Below, in pieces: positions 48,428 to 56,432 of a stretch of 64,000 nt of DNA. A program made the position numbers and the translations under genes. This DNA comes from a virus. Below the pieces are notes generated by a model. It had not been told where the DNA came from. It made no database searches and saw only the letters and a list, made by a program, of their open reading frames with translations. Within the stretch, counting starts at the first letter, position 1. Each line of letters opens with the position of its first letter. The stretch is from positions 34,793 through 98,792 of IMG/VR virus record IMGVR_UViG_3300024306_000023; one strand, written 5' to 3'.

Positions 48428-49127
48428 AACCAAGAACTCCATCATAAGTAAGTTTCATTGTCTTTTTACCAAGTGATTCAAGTCTTTCAATAACTTTATT
48501 CACATTCTCTTCCATCTTACCAACACCCTCAAAATCATGAACCTCAACATAGATTGCATCAATTTCTTTAATAGCGTCTTCGAATGATGGATCATGCACA
48601 ACTACATTTTCAAATCCTTCAATGTCCATCTTTACAAAATTCACTCTCTTTTTCACAGTATTTTTAATAAAATCGGCAAGAGTTGTAGTAGGAACCATGA
48701 CACTATCAGTGCCACCAGGATCAATACCATGACGAAGAAAAGAATTCATAGTCGAATTGCTACTATTCAACTGAAACTCTTCTTCTCCATTTTTAGTATG
48801 AATAGCAACTTGATGTGGAAAAATATTTTTTACCTTAAGACTTTTTAAAATATCTCCCATAATTTCAATATGAGATGGAGTTGGTTCTACTGCATATACT
48901 TCTTTACAGATAGAACTCATATAAAGAGAAAACAATCCAATATTAGCACCAAGATCAACCATTACAACATCTTCATTGTCCTCAAGAAATGAATAAAAAC
49001 CATCCTCAAATTGATCAAGAATTGCAATTGTTTTTGAATGAGGTGTATTATGGTGCTCCAAAAACTTTTTAGATTTGGAAAGATCATATGTTTCAAGATC
49101 TTTAATTGTTTTCAAAATAACAGACAT
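48417..49127 (-). CDS. FkbM family methyltransferase
   Basis: 236 residues. Motif I VVMVDLGANIGLFSLYMSS, then VYAVEPTPSHIEIM and the FkbM-specific FVKMDIEGFENVVV. These enzymes O-methylate sugars or polyketides using SAM. Probably caps the glycan made by this island. Confidence 0.9.
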   Translation of the reverse strand: MSVILKTIKDLETYDLSKSKKFLEHHNTPHSKTIAILDQFEDGFYSFLEDNEDVVMVDLGANIGLFSLYMSSICKEVYAVEPTPSHIEIMGDILKSLKVKNIFPHQVAIHTKNGEEEFQLNSSNSTMNSFLRHGIDPGGTDSVMVPTTTLADFIKNTVKKRVNFVKMDIEGFENVVVHDPSFEDAIKEIDAIYVEVHDFEGVGKMEENVNKVIERLESLGKKTMKLTYDGVLGYDG

Positions 49128-49128
49128 T

Positions 49129-50007
49129 TTATTCTCCTAAAATTGTTTGAATGTAATCGCGTACTTCTGATTTAATTATACCATATAACCAGTTATAATG
49201 GTCACCATATTGTTTAATAGTTTCCATTGTACCTACTCCAGCGGCATGAAGTATGCTTGTTCTCAATGGTTCTCCCGTAATTGGGTGATCAATATAAACA
49301 GAGTTGTCTTTTATGTAAAGATTTTTCCAACTCTCACAATGATCTTTTTCTCCCCACTGATTAACTATACCATAAGTTACACCACTTCCCTCTCTATCAA
49401 TTATTTCACTTGTATACTTATCTTTTGCATGAAATATATGATTCCAAGTATCTTGTTCATTACGAATTAAGGGCCATGGTTTATAGGTAAAAGTTCTTCC
49501 ATCACTTTGCTCAGCAACAAACTTATTAAAGTCTCTCCACTCATACCAAAATTGCTTATCATTTGAAGCAATAAATCCCGCATTAAGAAACTCATTTACA
49601 CCTATCATTCCACCATCGCCATATGGTTCATAAAAAGGACTTACACAAGGTTGTGCTGATCCTGCTTTACCAAAGAAGTTATTGTTTCTAACTCCTATCA
49701 ATTCTGCATTTGAATCAATAACTTTATCAAGACTACCAATACAAAAAGAGTCTGCATCAATATGAATTACCATATCATAATCTTCAACTAAAGGAAGACA
49801 TGTCACGACCATCATCCAATCAGAAAACCTAACATTTTCTGCACCAAGCCAAGGATATTCTTTTGTTATATTTTTTGTATCCTCTGTCCCAAAAATATGA
49901 AAGTCTATCTCCGGATGAAAATGATTGATGAGTTTTTGCAACTTATCTGGTCTTAGATAAGGTGCATAGTCATCAGTACACCATGTAGAAACTGCAATCT
50001 TTTTCAT
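49129..50007 (-). CDS. GT-A fold glycosyltransferase (GT8-like)
   Basis: 292 residues. Metal/donor motif HIDADSFCIGSLDKV (Asp-x-Asp) near 82-96, LNAGFIASN later, and HAAGVGTME at the end. The layout fits GT8-like galactosyl- or glucosyltransferases. Start ATG is coupled to the upstream methyltransferase (4-base overlap). Confidence 0.7.
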   Translation of the reverse strand: MKKIAVSTWCTDDYAPYLRPDKLQKLINHFHPEIDFHIFGTEDTKNITKEYPWLGAENVRFSDWMMVVTCLPLVEDYDMVIHIDADSFCIGSLDKVIDSNAELIGVRNNNFFGKAGSAQPCVSPFYEPYGDGGMIGVNEFLNAGFIASNDKQFWYEWRDFNKFVAEQSDGRTFTYKPWPLIRNEQDTWNHIFHAKDKYTSEIIDREGSGVTYGIVNQWGEKDHCESWKNLYIKDNSVYIDHPITGEPLRTSILHAAGVGTMETIKQYGDHYNWLYGIIKSEVRDYIQTILGE

Positions 50008-50627
50008 TTTATTTTTTTGAAGATAGATGTAAGTATATTTGGATATGAATGCTCGGTCTTACGAATAGAGTCTTCAATATTTGTATGGTTAACATATTCA
50101 TAATTTTGAGACTCAACAAAACTCCTCAAAGATTTTTCATCAAAATGCCAGAGGTGTTCATCTGGTCTTCTATGCTTCCAATTTTCAAACCATTCATCAT
50201 TAAAATTATGACACCAAGGAACACTTATACAAATATAATCACACTGCAGTTTATCTAAAAAGTAAATATCATCAAAATGTTCTAAAGAATCAAAGAAACT
50301 AATGACATCATAATGACTATCAAAGATATTATCTACAGTTTTAATTTTACTTGGCAAATTAACACCACTAACATCATACCCAAAACAATTTGGAATTATT
50401 TCACTACATGTTTTTAAAAAACTTCCATTCCCGTATCCAACATCAAGAATAGAATTTGGAACTTTACCTAGAGAACCTATAACAAATCCAAGTCTTAGAT
50501 AAGACATATAGTTTGTCAATTCGCCATAAGAGTTATATCTAGTATCGACATATTTTTGATCATATGTAATTGGTTTGCATATAATCTGTTTTATTACGCC
50601 ATTATCATCTTTTTGATAGTTTTTCAT
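50004..50627 (-). CDS. SAM-dependent methyltransferase
   Basis: 207 residues. Motif I SILDVGYGNGSFLKTCSE, then DVISFFDSLEHFDD and YICISVPW, the class I methyltransferase pattern (Methyltransf_23 type). Rest is helical. Likely modifies sugars here; substrate unknown. Confidence 0.82.
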   Translation of the reverse strand: MKNYQKDDNGVIKQIICKPITYDQKYVDTRYNSYGELTNYMSYLRLGFVIGSLGKVPNSILDVGYGNGSFLKTCSEIIPNCFGYDVSGVNLPSKIKTVDNIFDSHYDVISFFDSLEHFDDIYFLDKLQCDYICISVPWCHNFNDEWFENWKHRRPDEHLWHFDEKSLRSFVESQNYEYVNHTNIEDSIRKTEHSYPNILTSIFKKIK

Positions 50628-51403
50628 ATTTTTTGATCATATTCAACGATAACCCAACGATTATCATTTAAATGGGAATTTACCAACAGCAATCCATTAT
50701 CAGCTCTTAGATCATGAAAATAAAGATCTGCTTTTAAGTCTAAAGGTAAAGAATCAACTAGACAAAATACAGAACTTGGGGAAACATGAATCTCTGTAGC
50801 ATTTTCAATGACTTTAATCCAATCTAATAGATTATCTGTTATATTATCTTTTATTTTTATGATTGTCAAGTCAGAGTTTTTGCCATTTCTCCAACCAAAC
50901 ATATCAAATTCATATTCATCGCTTGCACTTGATGAATCGTGTACAAGAATATAATTTTTTACATTCCCAACTACTTTTTCGTAAAGATCATCCGCTCCCT
51001 TTATTTGTTTTGGTAATTTGAAATTACTATATCTTTCCGAATAAAGAACTTCTGCTTGTTCATAAAACTGTCTCTCAAAATTTATTCCAACCCATTTTGG
51101 GGGGCATTGTTCTCTTTCCAGATAAGTATAAATGACTTTATCATAACCTATTTTAAGGTAATCAAATTTAGTTTCAGAAGACCAATCAGAAACTTCTTTT
51201 TCAAGATTATCCCAATCATTATCAAATGCTTTTGGAATAATATTTGGGAAATCTTGATAGAGACAATCTATTGTGTTATAAAACTTTTTTCTGCATGGTA
51301 AATATAAAGTCTCATACTTTTGTGCATAATGATGCACCATACCATTACAAAGAAAATGATCACCCAAACCAGGATGATGATGAAGAATTAAATTTTTTTT
51401 CAT
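50624..51403 (-). CDS. Glycosyltransferase-like protein, paralogue 1
   Basis: 259 residues. LILHHHPGLGDHFLCNGMVHHYA at the N-terminus resembles the GLGD start of GT9 heptosyltransferases and related GT-B enzymes. YILVHDSSSASDEY and HVSPSSVFCLVDS follow. It is a clear paralogue of the neighbouring 51403-52209 protein. Family assignment tentative. Confidence 0.62.
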   Translation of the reverse strand: MKKNLILHHHPGLGDHFLCNGMVHHYAQKYETLYLPCRKKFYNTIDCLYQDFPNIIPKAFDNDWDNLEKEVSDWSSETKFDYLKIGYDKVIYTYLEREQCPPKWVGINFERQFYEQAEVLYSERYSNFKLPKQIKGADDLYEKVVGNVKNYILVHDSSSASDEYEFDMFGWRNGKNSDLTIIKIKDNITDNLLDWIKVIENATEIHVSPSSVFCLVDSLPLDLKADLYFHDLRADNGLLLVNSHLNDNRWVIVEYDQKI

Positions 51404-52209
51404 TACATTAAATGAGAGTATCTAACTATGTTCCAGCGATTAAATCCTGTTGCTAAACAATTTATTTGCTGCATAGTGTTATATCGAATATCATGATAAA
51501 AAAGTTTGGCATTAATTTTAGTACATACACTATCAACAAGATGAAAAAATCCACTGTTTACACAATGTATCTCTCTTGCATTTTCAATTAGTTTCATATA
51601 AGAAAGAACATTATTAGTTTGCCCCTTTTTAATTTCAATTACTTTGCTTGGAATTTTTTCATCAGGTCTCCAAGATGAAATTTCTATGGGATATTCATTT
51701 CTAAAACTTGAATTTTTATGAACTACAATGTAGTCATTATTATCACCAACTAATTTTTCATAGACTTCATCAACATCAGGAATTTTTTTAGGCAAAACAA
51801 ACTTTTCATATCTATCTTTATAAAACATATTTGCTTGTTCATAAAACTGTCTTTCAAAGTTTGGAGCAAACTTTTCTGGATATGCTTCACCTTCTCCTCT
51901 TGGAGTATTTTTCCTCATCATTTCTCGATAATTTAAGTTCTCAAACCCAAGTCTTATAATTGGGTATCCCATCTGTTGAGCCCAAGGAAACATTTCTCTT
52001 TCAAGAGTTGCCCAATCATCATGAAAAGAATGAACAATAATATTTGGATAATCACTATACAAACATTCTAAAGTTTCAAAATACCTATGATGAGTAGGGA
52101 TATGCAAACGATCGGTCATTTTTACATATTCATGAACAATTGCATTACAAATGAAATGATCACCAAGTCCAGTATGATGATGAAAAACTAAATCAGAATA
52201 TTTTTGCAT
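51403..52209 (-). CDS. Glycosyltransferase-like protein, paralogue 2
   Basis: 268 residues. LVFHHHTGLGDHFICNAIVHEYV, NIIVHSFHDDWATLEREM, NFERQFYEQANMFYKDRYEKF and HCVNSGFFHLVDS align with the preceding gene over the full length. Tandem duplication with divergence. Probably GT-B transfer to neighbouring positions in one glycan (inference). Confidence 0.62.
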   Translation of the reverse strand: MQKYSDLVFHHHTGLGDHFICNAIVHEYVKMTDRLHIPTHHRYFETLECLYSDYPNIIVHSFHDDWATLEREMFPWAQQMGYPIIRLGFENLNYREMMRKNTPRGEGEAYPEKFAPNFERQFYEQANMFYKDRYEKFVLPKKIPDVDEVYEKLVGDNNDYIVVHKNSSFRNEYPIEISSWRPDEKIPSKVIEIKKGQTNNVLSYMKLIENAREIHCVNSGFFHLVDSVCTKINAKLFYHDIRYNTMQQINCLATGFNRWNIVRYSHLM

Positions 52210-52210
52210 A

Positions 52211-53053
52211 TTAGTTTAGATTACCAAATTCATCAAATTGAAAAACATTATTGACACTTCCTCGATAAAGATTCATCCATAAACCACAATTGCCCGTATG
52301 ATTGACGACATATGAACATTCAGAAACACACCTAAGTGCAGAATCAAACCACTGCATCCAATCCATAGTATCTTTCCCTTCGTTCTCCATTACAGTGTTC
52401 ATTGCATCTGTACCGTAAGTCGAAGGAGTTTCTTCAAAGTGAATAACCATATCTCCAAGTTCATTTTTAAAATAATCTATAACTTGTGTCTGATCACTTT
52501 GAACTAAAACTTTTTTAGCAGAAGTTGCTTGTAAAAGTTGCTTAACCGCTATCAAATAATTTGAAGGATGCGATAAACGAACTTCAGTCCACTTATCAGT
52601 TCCTCTATAAAGAACAGAAATTGTTTCTGTAGGATTAATATTATATTTTTGCATTAAAAAATTTTTTCTTTCCAAAATTAAATCACTTGGATTAAAAAAC
52701 TTATTAATTACTTGATTATAATATTCAAAATCATAAAGTCCAAATTGCTTTTTATTTTCGTCAGGCAAAGCAACTTTTTTAAACAACTTTACTTTTTTAT
52801 TAAAATCAATTTTATAAAAATCTGGGAAAATATCACGATTCTCATCTTTTTTGAATCTCTTGAATCCCATTGAATAATTAATTACATCAGGTTCTATACC
52901 ATGACTTAATAAGATTAAGAGAGAAAGAAATGCTTGTGTTTGATTAGAATAAAACCCACAGTTCCACATGCAATCCAGCTGATTCATTTCTGGATGATTA
53001 ATCGAACTGCACCCCCCAGTAGATGCAGTATATTTACAATGTCGTAACTTCAT
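52211..53053 (-). CDS. GT23-like glycosyltransferase
   Basis: 280 residues. Key motif ISVLYRGTDKWTEVRLSHPSNYL (~140-162), then KVLVQSDQTQVIDYFKNEL and CSYVVNHTGNCGLWM. The Arg-Gly-Thr-Asp motif resembles the donor-binding motif of fucosyltransferase families. Related to the N-terminal half of the 515-residue protein. Confidence 0.6.
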   Translation of the reverse strand: MKLRHCKYTASTGGCSSINHPEMNQLDCMWNCGFYSNQTQAFLSLLILLSHGIEPDVINYSMGFKRFKKDENRDIFPDFYKIDFNKKVKLFKKVALPDENKKQFGLYDFEYYNQVINKFFNPSDLILERKNFLMQKYNINPTETISVLYRGTDKWTEVRLSHPSNYLIAVKQLLQATSAKKVLVQSDQTQVIDYFKNELGDMVIHFEETPSTYGTDAMNTVMENEGKDTMDWMQWFDSALRCVSECSYVVNHTGNCGLWMNLYRGSVNNVFQFDEFGNLN

Positions 53054-54135
53054 TTTAATTCAATTTGAGTTTTAATCCAGTTATAAGTTTTACGAATACC
53101 CTCTTCAAGAGTTTGAGAGTAATCCCAACCTAGTTTTTCGCGAATAAGATCATTGTTAGAATTTCGACCACGAACACCTAGAGGACCATCAATATGATTT
53201 TTTTCTACAACTTTACCTGCGACTTTAGCAGCAGTATCTACTAGTTGATTAATAGTAACCATTTCTTCAGAACCAATATTCACAGGTCCAATAAAATCAC
53301 TATCCATCAATCTGCGGGTTGCTTCGATACATTCATCAATATACAAGAAGGAACGAGTTTGTAACCCGTCTCCCCACACCTCGATAGTTCCACCTTCCTC
53401 TGAAAGGTAGGCAACTTTACGGCAAATTGCTGCAGGAGATTTTTCCCTTCCCCCTTCCCAGGTTCCTTCAGGTCCAAAGATATTATGATACCGAGCAACC
53501 CGAACAGGGATCCCGTGATTACGAGAATAAGCGAAAAACAACCGCTCTGAGAAGAGTTTTTCCCAACCATATTCAGAATCTGGTGCTGCGGGATATGCTG
53601 ATTCTTCACGGCAATCTGGATTATTGGGATCAAGTTGATTATGTTCTGGATACATGCAAGCAGAACTAGAATAAAAGATTTTAGTCTGATAGTCTAGAAC
53701 AGGTCGAACACATTCAGTACCATTATCTACACCATTAAAAGTTTCATTAAACTGACGCTGTGCTTCAAGAACATTAAGATTAATGGTTGCAGAGTTATGC
53801 ATGATGTCTGCATCATTTTCGCCAGTGAAAACAAATCCAGCACCACCCATATCTGCAGCAAACTGATAAATCTCATGGAAAGGGCGAATGTAACGATAAG
53901 GGACTGAATTATAAAAATTACCCTGTTCGCCTTTGAATTCAAGGGTACATCGAACAAAACCCATGTCCCTCAAGTCTCCCAAAACAAATTCATCTGCTTC
54001 GGAAATTGAAAACTCGGGATACTTAATATCAACTCCACGGACCCAATATCCCTCAGACTTTAATCTCTTTACCATGTGACTTCCAATGAATCCACCAGCA
54101 CCTAATACAAGTGCAGTTTTCTTATAATCACTCAT
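53050..54135 (-). CDS. GDP-mannose 3,5-epimerase-like
   Basis: 361 residues. Rossmann GAGGFIGSHMVKRLKSEG, then GVDIKYPEFSISEADEFVLGDL, QFAADMGGAGFVFTGEN and SDR Tyr-Lys in EYGWEKLFSERLF. This layout matches GDP-mannose 3,5-epimerases (GDP-L-galactose) and the phage relatives. A supply of GDP-sugar suits the fucosyltransferase-like genes downstream. First gene of the island, driven by the promoter at 54162-54190. Confidence 0.87.
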   Translation of the reverse strand: MSDYKKTALVLGAGGFIGSHMVKRLKSEGYWVRGVDIKYPEFSISEADEFVLGDLRDMGFVRCTLEFKGEQGNFYNSVPYRYIRPFHEIYQFAADMGGAGFVFTGENDADIMHNSATINLNVLEAQRQFNETFNGVDNGTECVRPVLDYQTKIFYSSSACMYPEHNQLDPNNPDCREESAYPAAPDSEYGWEKLFSERLFFAYSRNHGIPVRVARYHNIFGPEGTWEGGREKSPAAICRKVAYLSEEGGTIEVWGDGLQTRSFLYIDECIEATRRLMDSDFIGPVNIGSEEMVTINQLVDTAAKVAGKVVEKNHIDGPLGVRGRNSNNDLIREKLGWDYSQTLEEGIRKTYNWIKTQIELK

Positions 54136-54161
54136 AGATCAATAAATTTCTCTTAGTATAT

Positions 54162-54190
54162 ATTATACAAAAAAAGAGGGGTTATGTAAA
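54162..54190 (-). promoter_or_regulatory. Glycan-island promoter with -35 in a terminator
   Basis: TTTACA (54185-54190), 17-base spacer, TATAAT (54162-54167) on the minus strand. The -35 box lies in the loop of the hairpin at 54175-54197. Confidence 0.8.
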
Positions 54191-54197
54191 CCCCTCT
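54175..54197 (-). terminator. Terminator before the glycan island
   Basis: 9-bp stem AGAGGGGTT/AACCCCTCT, 5-base loop, TTTTTTT on the minus strand. Ends the small-gene transcript from 54207-54561. Confidence 0.88.
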
Positions 54198-54206
54198 TTT
54201 GAAAAT

Positions 54207-54314
54207 TCAGGCTCGCCACCAATTCTTTGACTGGAAATTGGAAACCAGGCGGAGAAAGAATTCCCCATCCGCACCACTTGCTCTTGAGAGAAGCAAGAAA
54301 CTCATAGGGGTCAT
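54207..54314 (-). CDS. 35-residue peptide
   Basis: MTPMSFLLLSRASGADGEFF start, ending SNFQSKNWWRA. GGTGGAG precedes the ATG. It fits between the 77-residue gene and the terminator. Function unknown; possible. Confidence 0.45.
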   Translation of the reverse strand: MTPMSFLLLSRASGADGEFFLRLVSNFQSKNWWRA

Positions 54315-54327
54315 TTGACTCCACCAC

Positions 54328-54561
54328 TTAGTTTTGAGAAACTAAGAAAAGTTGGGTTAACTTTGATATCTCGGTAATACCAAAGAATGCACATAAGAAT
54401 AATACATCCCAAAGTTTTAGTTTAATAGCAAAAGGTATTGTGAGTAGTCCCCCAATAACTTTTATCATTAAACCGTATTTAAATTCTCCCCACAACATAG
54501 TTTGATAACCAATTATAAGGAGAATGTTTCCAATCCACCGAAGCAAATCAGATTTAGACAT
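54328..54561 (-). CDS. Small integral membrane protein
   Basis: 77 residues with two to three hydrophobic helices (WIGNILLIIGYQTMLW, IKVIGGLLTIPFAI, DVLFLCAFFGITEI). No catalytic motif. Host membrane location inferred. Confidence 0.62.
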   Translation of the reverse strand: MSKSDLLRWIGNILLIIGYQTMLWGEFKYGLMIKVIGGLLTIPFAIKLKLWDVLFLCAFFGITEISKLTQLFLVSQN

Positions 54562-54609
54562 AAGGGGTTTTGCTCCCGACCAGTGCTGTTAAAGTCCATC
54601 CGTGACTAT

Positions 54610-54849
54610 TTACTCATCATCATCTCTCACATAACAAGGAACACGATCTGGATCTAACCATTTCGCATATTCAATATCTTCCATTGCAGTAGAACATTGT
54701 AAAACATTATCAAAAAGATAAATGTCATTCCAGCGTTTGGTATACTCGTTTTGTTTTTGCATACGGTAATCAGGTTTACCGTTGATTTCAAGGATACCCG
54801 CCTCAATAAAGCGATATCCTTCTCGTTCAAGAAGAACTTTTGTCTTCAT
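54610..54849 (-). CDS. Conserved cyanophage protein
   Basis: 79 residues (MKTKVLLEREGYRFIEAGIL), mixed alpha/beta, ending YVRDDDE. ATGA overlap with the upstream gene. No function known. Confidence 0.65.
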   Translation of the reverse strand: MKTKVLLEREGYRFIEAGILEINGKPDYRMQKQNEYTKRWNDIYLFDNVLQCSTAMEDIEYAKWLDPDRVPCYVRDDDE

Positions 54850-55061
54850 GCCACCTCTACAGATTCGAGATCAGCAAGAACATATTCCATAAGCATTTCA
54901 TAGTCATCTAGAGGATCACCAGAGAATACTACACCTTCGTTCTCATAGTACCGACGAACCTTTTTGTAGAGTTTCGGATTCTTTACATCAAGGTAGAAGT
55001 CACCGTTTGCTGCTCCACGAAGAGTTTGGATGTCTTTCTTGAATTTTGCTGTGAGAGTCAT
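54846..55061 (-). CDS. Conserved cyanophage protein
   Basis: 71 residues from ATG 55061 (MTLTAKFKKDIQTLRGAAN). Contains NGDFYLDVKNPKLYKKVRRYY, then an acidic helix. An in-frame extension upstream would cover the promoter and is rejected. First gene after the promoter at 55084-55112. Confidence 0.7.
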   Translation of the reverse strand: MTLTAKFKKDIQTLRGAANGDFYLDVKNPKLYKKVRRYYENEGVVFSGDPLDDYEMLMEYVLADLESVEVA

Positions 55062-55083
55062 TGTTTTGAATGTTGACCTTAGT

Positions 55084-55112
55084 ATTATAAGGGGTTGACT
55101 TGAAGAAGTCAA
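55084..55112 (-). promoter_or_regulatory. Consensus promoter with -35 in an inverted repeat
   Basis: TTGACT (55107-55112), 17-base spacer, TATAAT (55084-55089). TTGACTT-4-AAGTCAA forms a 7-bp inverted repeat that includes the -35 box. Confidence 0.82.
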
Positions 55113-55137
55113 GGTGGACAGTAGAGTTTCTGTCCTA

Positions 55138-55210
55138 TGCTCGTCAGGGGAATCTAACCCCTCTTCGGCGCTTTATGAGAACGCTGCATTCGACAGATTG
55201 CTAGACGAGC
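55138..55210 (-). tRNA. tRNA-Met(CAT), atypical
   Basis: Acceptor GCTCGTC/GACGAGC pairs fully; anticodon stem GCGTT/AGCGC with loop CTCATAA (CAT); T stem AGGGG/CCCCT. The T loop is TTAGATT (C56 replaced by A) and the D loop ATCTGTCGAA lacks the usual GG. Discriminator A. The 5' ten bases overlap the end of the HNH gene. Confidence 0.72.
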
Positions 55211-55644
55211 GTTTGTAAAAATTGATTCCAAGAATTTCCATTATGGAGTTCTTGATGACAATTATGACATAAAAGATCACACTTGTCTATTTCTTCTTTT
55301 AGAGTTTCATACTTTGTATTTCCAAATCTTCTAGCATCAAGATTTAGTTCTTTTTGTGATGGATCTCTATGATGAAAGCACAGCATTGCTGGTCTGTTTT
55401 CACCACACTGTTGACATTTTCCACCTTTATTTTGAATTGCTTCCCATTTTCTTTCATAAGAAACTCTTTTTTGTCTTTCGTAAGTGTTTCTTTGTACTTG
55501 TTTAGGTTTATAGTTTGTGTCGTTTTTATAACGCCATCTTTGTCTACAAGCATTGCTACACCATTTTTTTAGTCGTCCTTTTGTGACTCTTTCATTTAAT
55601 ATATCACAACCACAATTATGACAGGTAGATATTAAAGTAAACAT
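55201..55644 (-). CDS. HNH endonuclease abutting tRNA-Met
   Basis: 147 residues. N-terminal zinc knuckle CHNCGCDILNERVTKGRLKKWCSNACRQRW. HNH core CQQCGENRPAMLCFHHRDPSQKE and CDLLCHNCHQELHN (His-His, Asn/His and Cys ligands). Typical free-standing homing nuclease. Its last codons and stop TAG (55201-55203) are provided by the acceptor stem and position 8-10 of tRNA-Met. Confidence 0.88.
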   Translation of the reverse strand: MFTLISTCHNCGCDILNERVTKGRLKKWCSNACRQRWRYKNDTNYKPKQVQRNTYERQKRVSYERKWEAIQNKGGKCQQCGENRPAMLCFHHRDPSQKELNLDARRFGNTKYETLKEEIDKCDLLCHNCHQELHNGNSWNQFLQTLV

Positions 55645-55690
55645 ATTGGTGTTATGAATATATACATAATTATTTATAAAAATTATGTAA

Positions 55691-55762
55691 TGGGAATACT
55701 GGGAGTTGAACCCAGACTAAGCCCTTATAAGGAGCCCGCTCTAACCATTAAGCTATACTCCC
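55691..55762 (-). tRNA. tRNA-Ile(TAT)
   Basis: Acceptor GGGAGTA/TATTCCC, D stem GCTT/GAGC, anticodon loop CTTATAA (TAT), T arm CTGGG/CCCAG with TTCAACT. Two G-T wobbles in the anticodon stem. Reads AUA codons, frequent in AT-rich phage genes. Confidence 0.82.
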
Positions 55763-55776
55763 CTGAATCCAGATCT

Positions 55777-55805
55777 ATAATAGCGGATCTGGAACGCTTT
55801 GTCAA
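55777..55805 (-). promoter_or_regulatory. Promoter of tRNA-Ile
   Basis: TTGACA (55800-55805), 17-base spacer, TATTAT (55777-55782). CCAGATC/GATCTGG flanks the -10 box. Overlaps the end of the Phd-like gene. Confidence 0.8.
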
Positions 55806-56032
55806 GAACCTTCTTCGTGGTCGGTGTGTATTCGTATCACATCGTCGTCCACATCAGATTCTACTGCAAACTTTATGGTTTCGTTGTATGGAACAATCAC
55901 TGCGCTTCTTTCTCCATCAGTAATAATAAACGATTCACCATTTTCTACTCTTTGTATTAGATTGTCAAAATCTGCTTGAAACTCTTCAACCGTAAATTTT
56001 TGGAGATCTGAAAGTTCTGGATACATTTTCAT
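55802..56032 (-). CDS. Phd/YefM antitoxin-like protein
   Basis: 76 residues. FTVEEFQADFDNLIQRVENGESFIITDGERSAVIVPYNE matches the Phd/YefM DNA-binding domain (described as residues ~13-51). The acidic C-terminus (SDVDDDVIRIHTDHEEG) would be the to-be-structured toxin-binding part. No toxin gene is adjacent. Might block host toxin-antitoxin defence or repress a promoter (inference). Confidence 0.65.
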   Translation of the reverse strand: MKMYPELSDLQKFTVEEFQADFDNLIQRVENGESFIITDGERSAVIVPYNETIKFAVESDVDDDVIRIHTDHEEGS

Positions 56033-56050
56033 AAAGTGAAGTTTTATGAG

Positions 56051-56124
56051 TCGGGGTGACAGGATTCGAACCTGCGACCCTCTGCTCCCAAAGCAGATGC
56101 GCTACCAAGCTGCGCTACACCCCG
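56051..56124 (-). tRNA. tRNA-Pro(TGG)
   Basis: Acceptor CGGGGTG/CACCCCG, anticodon loop TTTGGGA (TGG), T arm GCAGG/CCTGT around TTCGAAT, discriminator A. Full cloverleaf. Confidence 0.93.
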
Positions 56125-56241
56125 TTACTTGTTTTTGTGTATGTACATAATACCAGCAAAAGGTACAACTGTCAATCCCATTCCACAAAGAAAAAGAAAG
56201 AAAGGACTTGCTGCTAGGGTTTCAACCAAGTGGAAAATCAT
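56125..56241 (-). CDS. 38-residue membrane peptide
   Basis: MIFHLVETLAASPFFLFLCG start, one transmembrane helix, ending MYIHKNK. ATGA overlap with the upstream gene. Contains a full promoter (56147-56175) in its coding sequence and its stop abuts tRNA-Pro. Function unknown. Confidence 0.5.
   Translation of the reverse strand: MIFHLVETLAASPFFLFLCGMGLTVVPFAGIMYIHKNK
56147..56175 (-). promoter_or_regulatory. Promoter of tRNA-Pro
   Basis: TTGACA (56170-56175), 17-base spacer, TATTAT (56147-56152) on the minus strand, within the 38-residue ORF and ~22 bases before tRNA-Pro. Confidence 0.8.
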
Positions 56242-56432
56242 CTTCCTCTCCAGTTCTTGTATTCATAATACATGTATTGGTCAACTTCGTCAAGTCCTTG
56301 TAAAGGGGCGTTAACATTCCAAATAGACCATTCTTTGCAAAACTGTTTAATATCTATATTGTTTACAATATTGTGCCCATACATTCTCACAAAAGAAGAC
56401 ATTGCAAAATTGTATCTTTGTTTATTTGACAT
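56238..56432 (-). CDS. Small hypothetical protein
   Basis: 64 residues from ATG 56432 (MSNKQRYNFAMSSFVRMYGH). Contains KQFCKEWSIWNVNAP and QYMYYEYKNWRGR; Tyr/Trp/Asn-rich. Coupled to both neighbours by short overlaps. No known function. Confidence 0.6.
   Translation of the reverse strand: MSNKQRYNFAMSSFVRMYGHNIVNNIDIKQFCKEWSIWNVNAPLQGLDEVDQYMYYEYKNWRGR

Noticed and set aside
55062-55112. Extended start of the 54846 gene
   Set aside because: It would span the consensus promoter; ATG 55061 is better placed.
55742-55805. Phage attachment site near the tRNAs
   Set aside because: The phage type is lytic; no integrase or direct repeat was seen.
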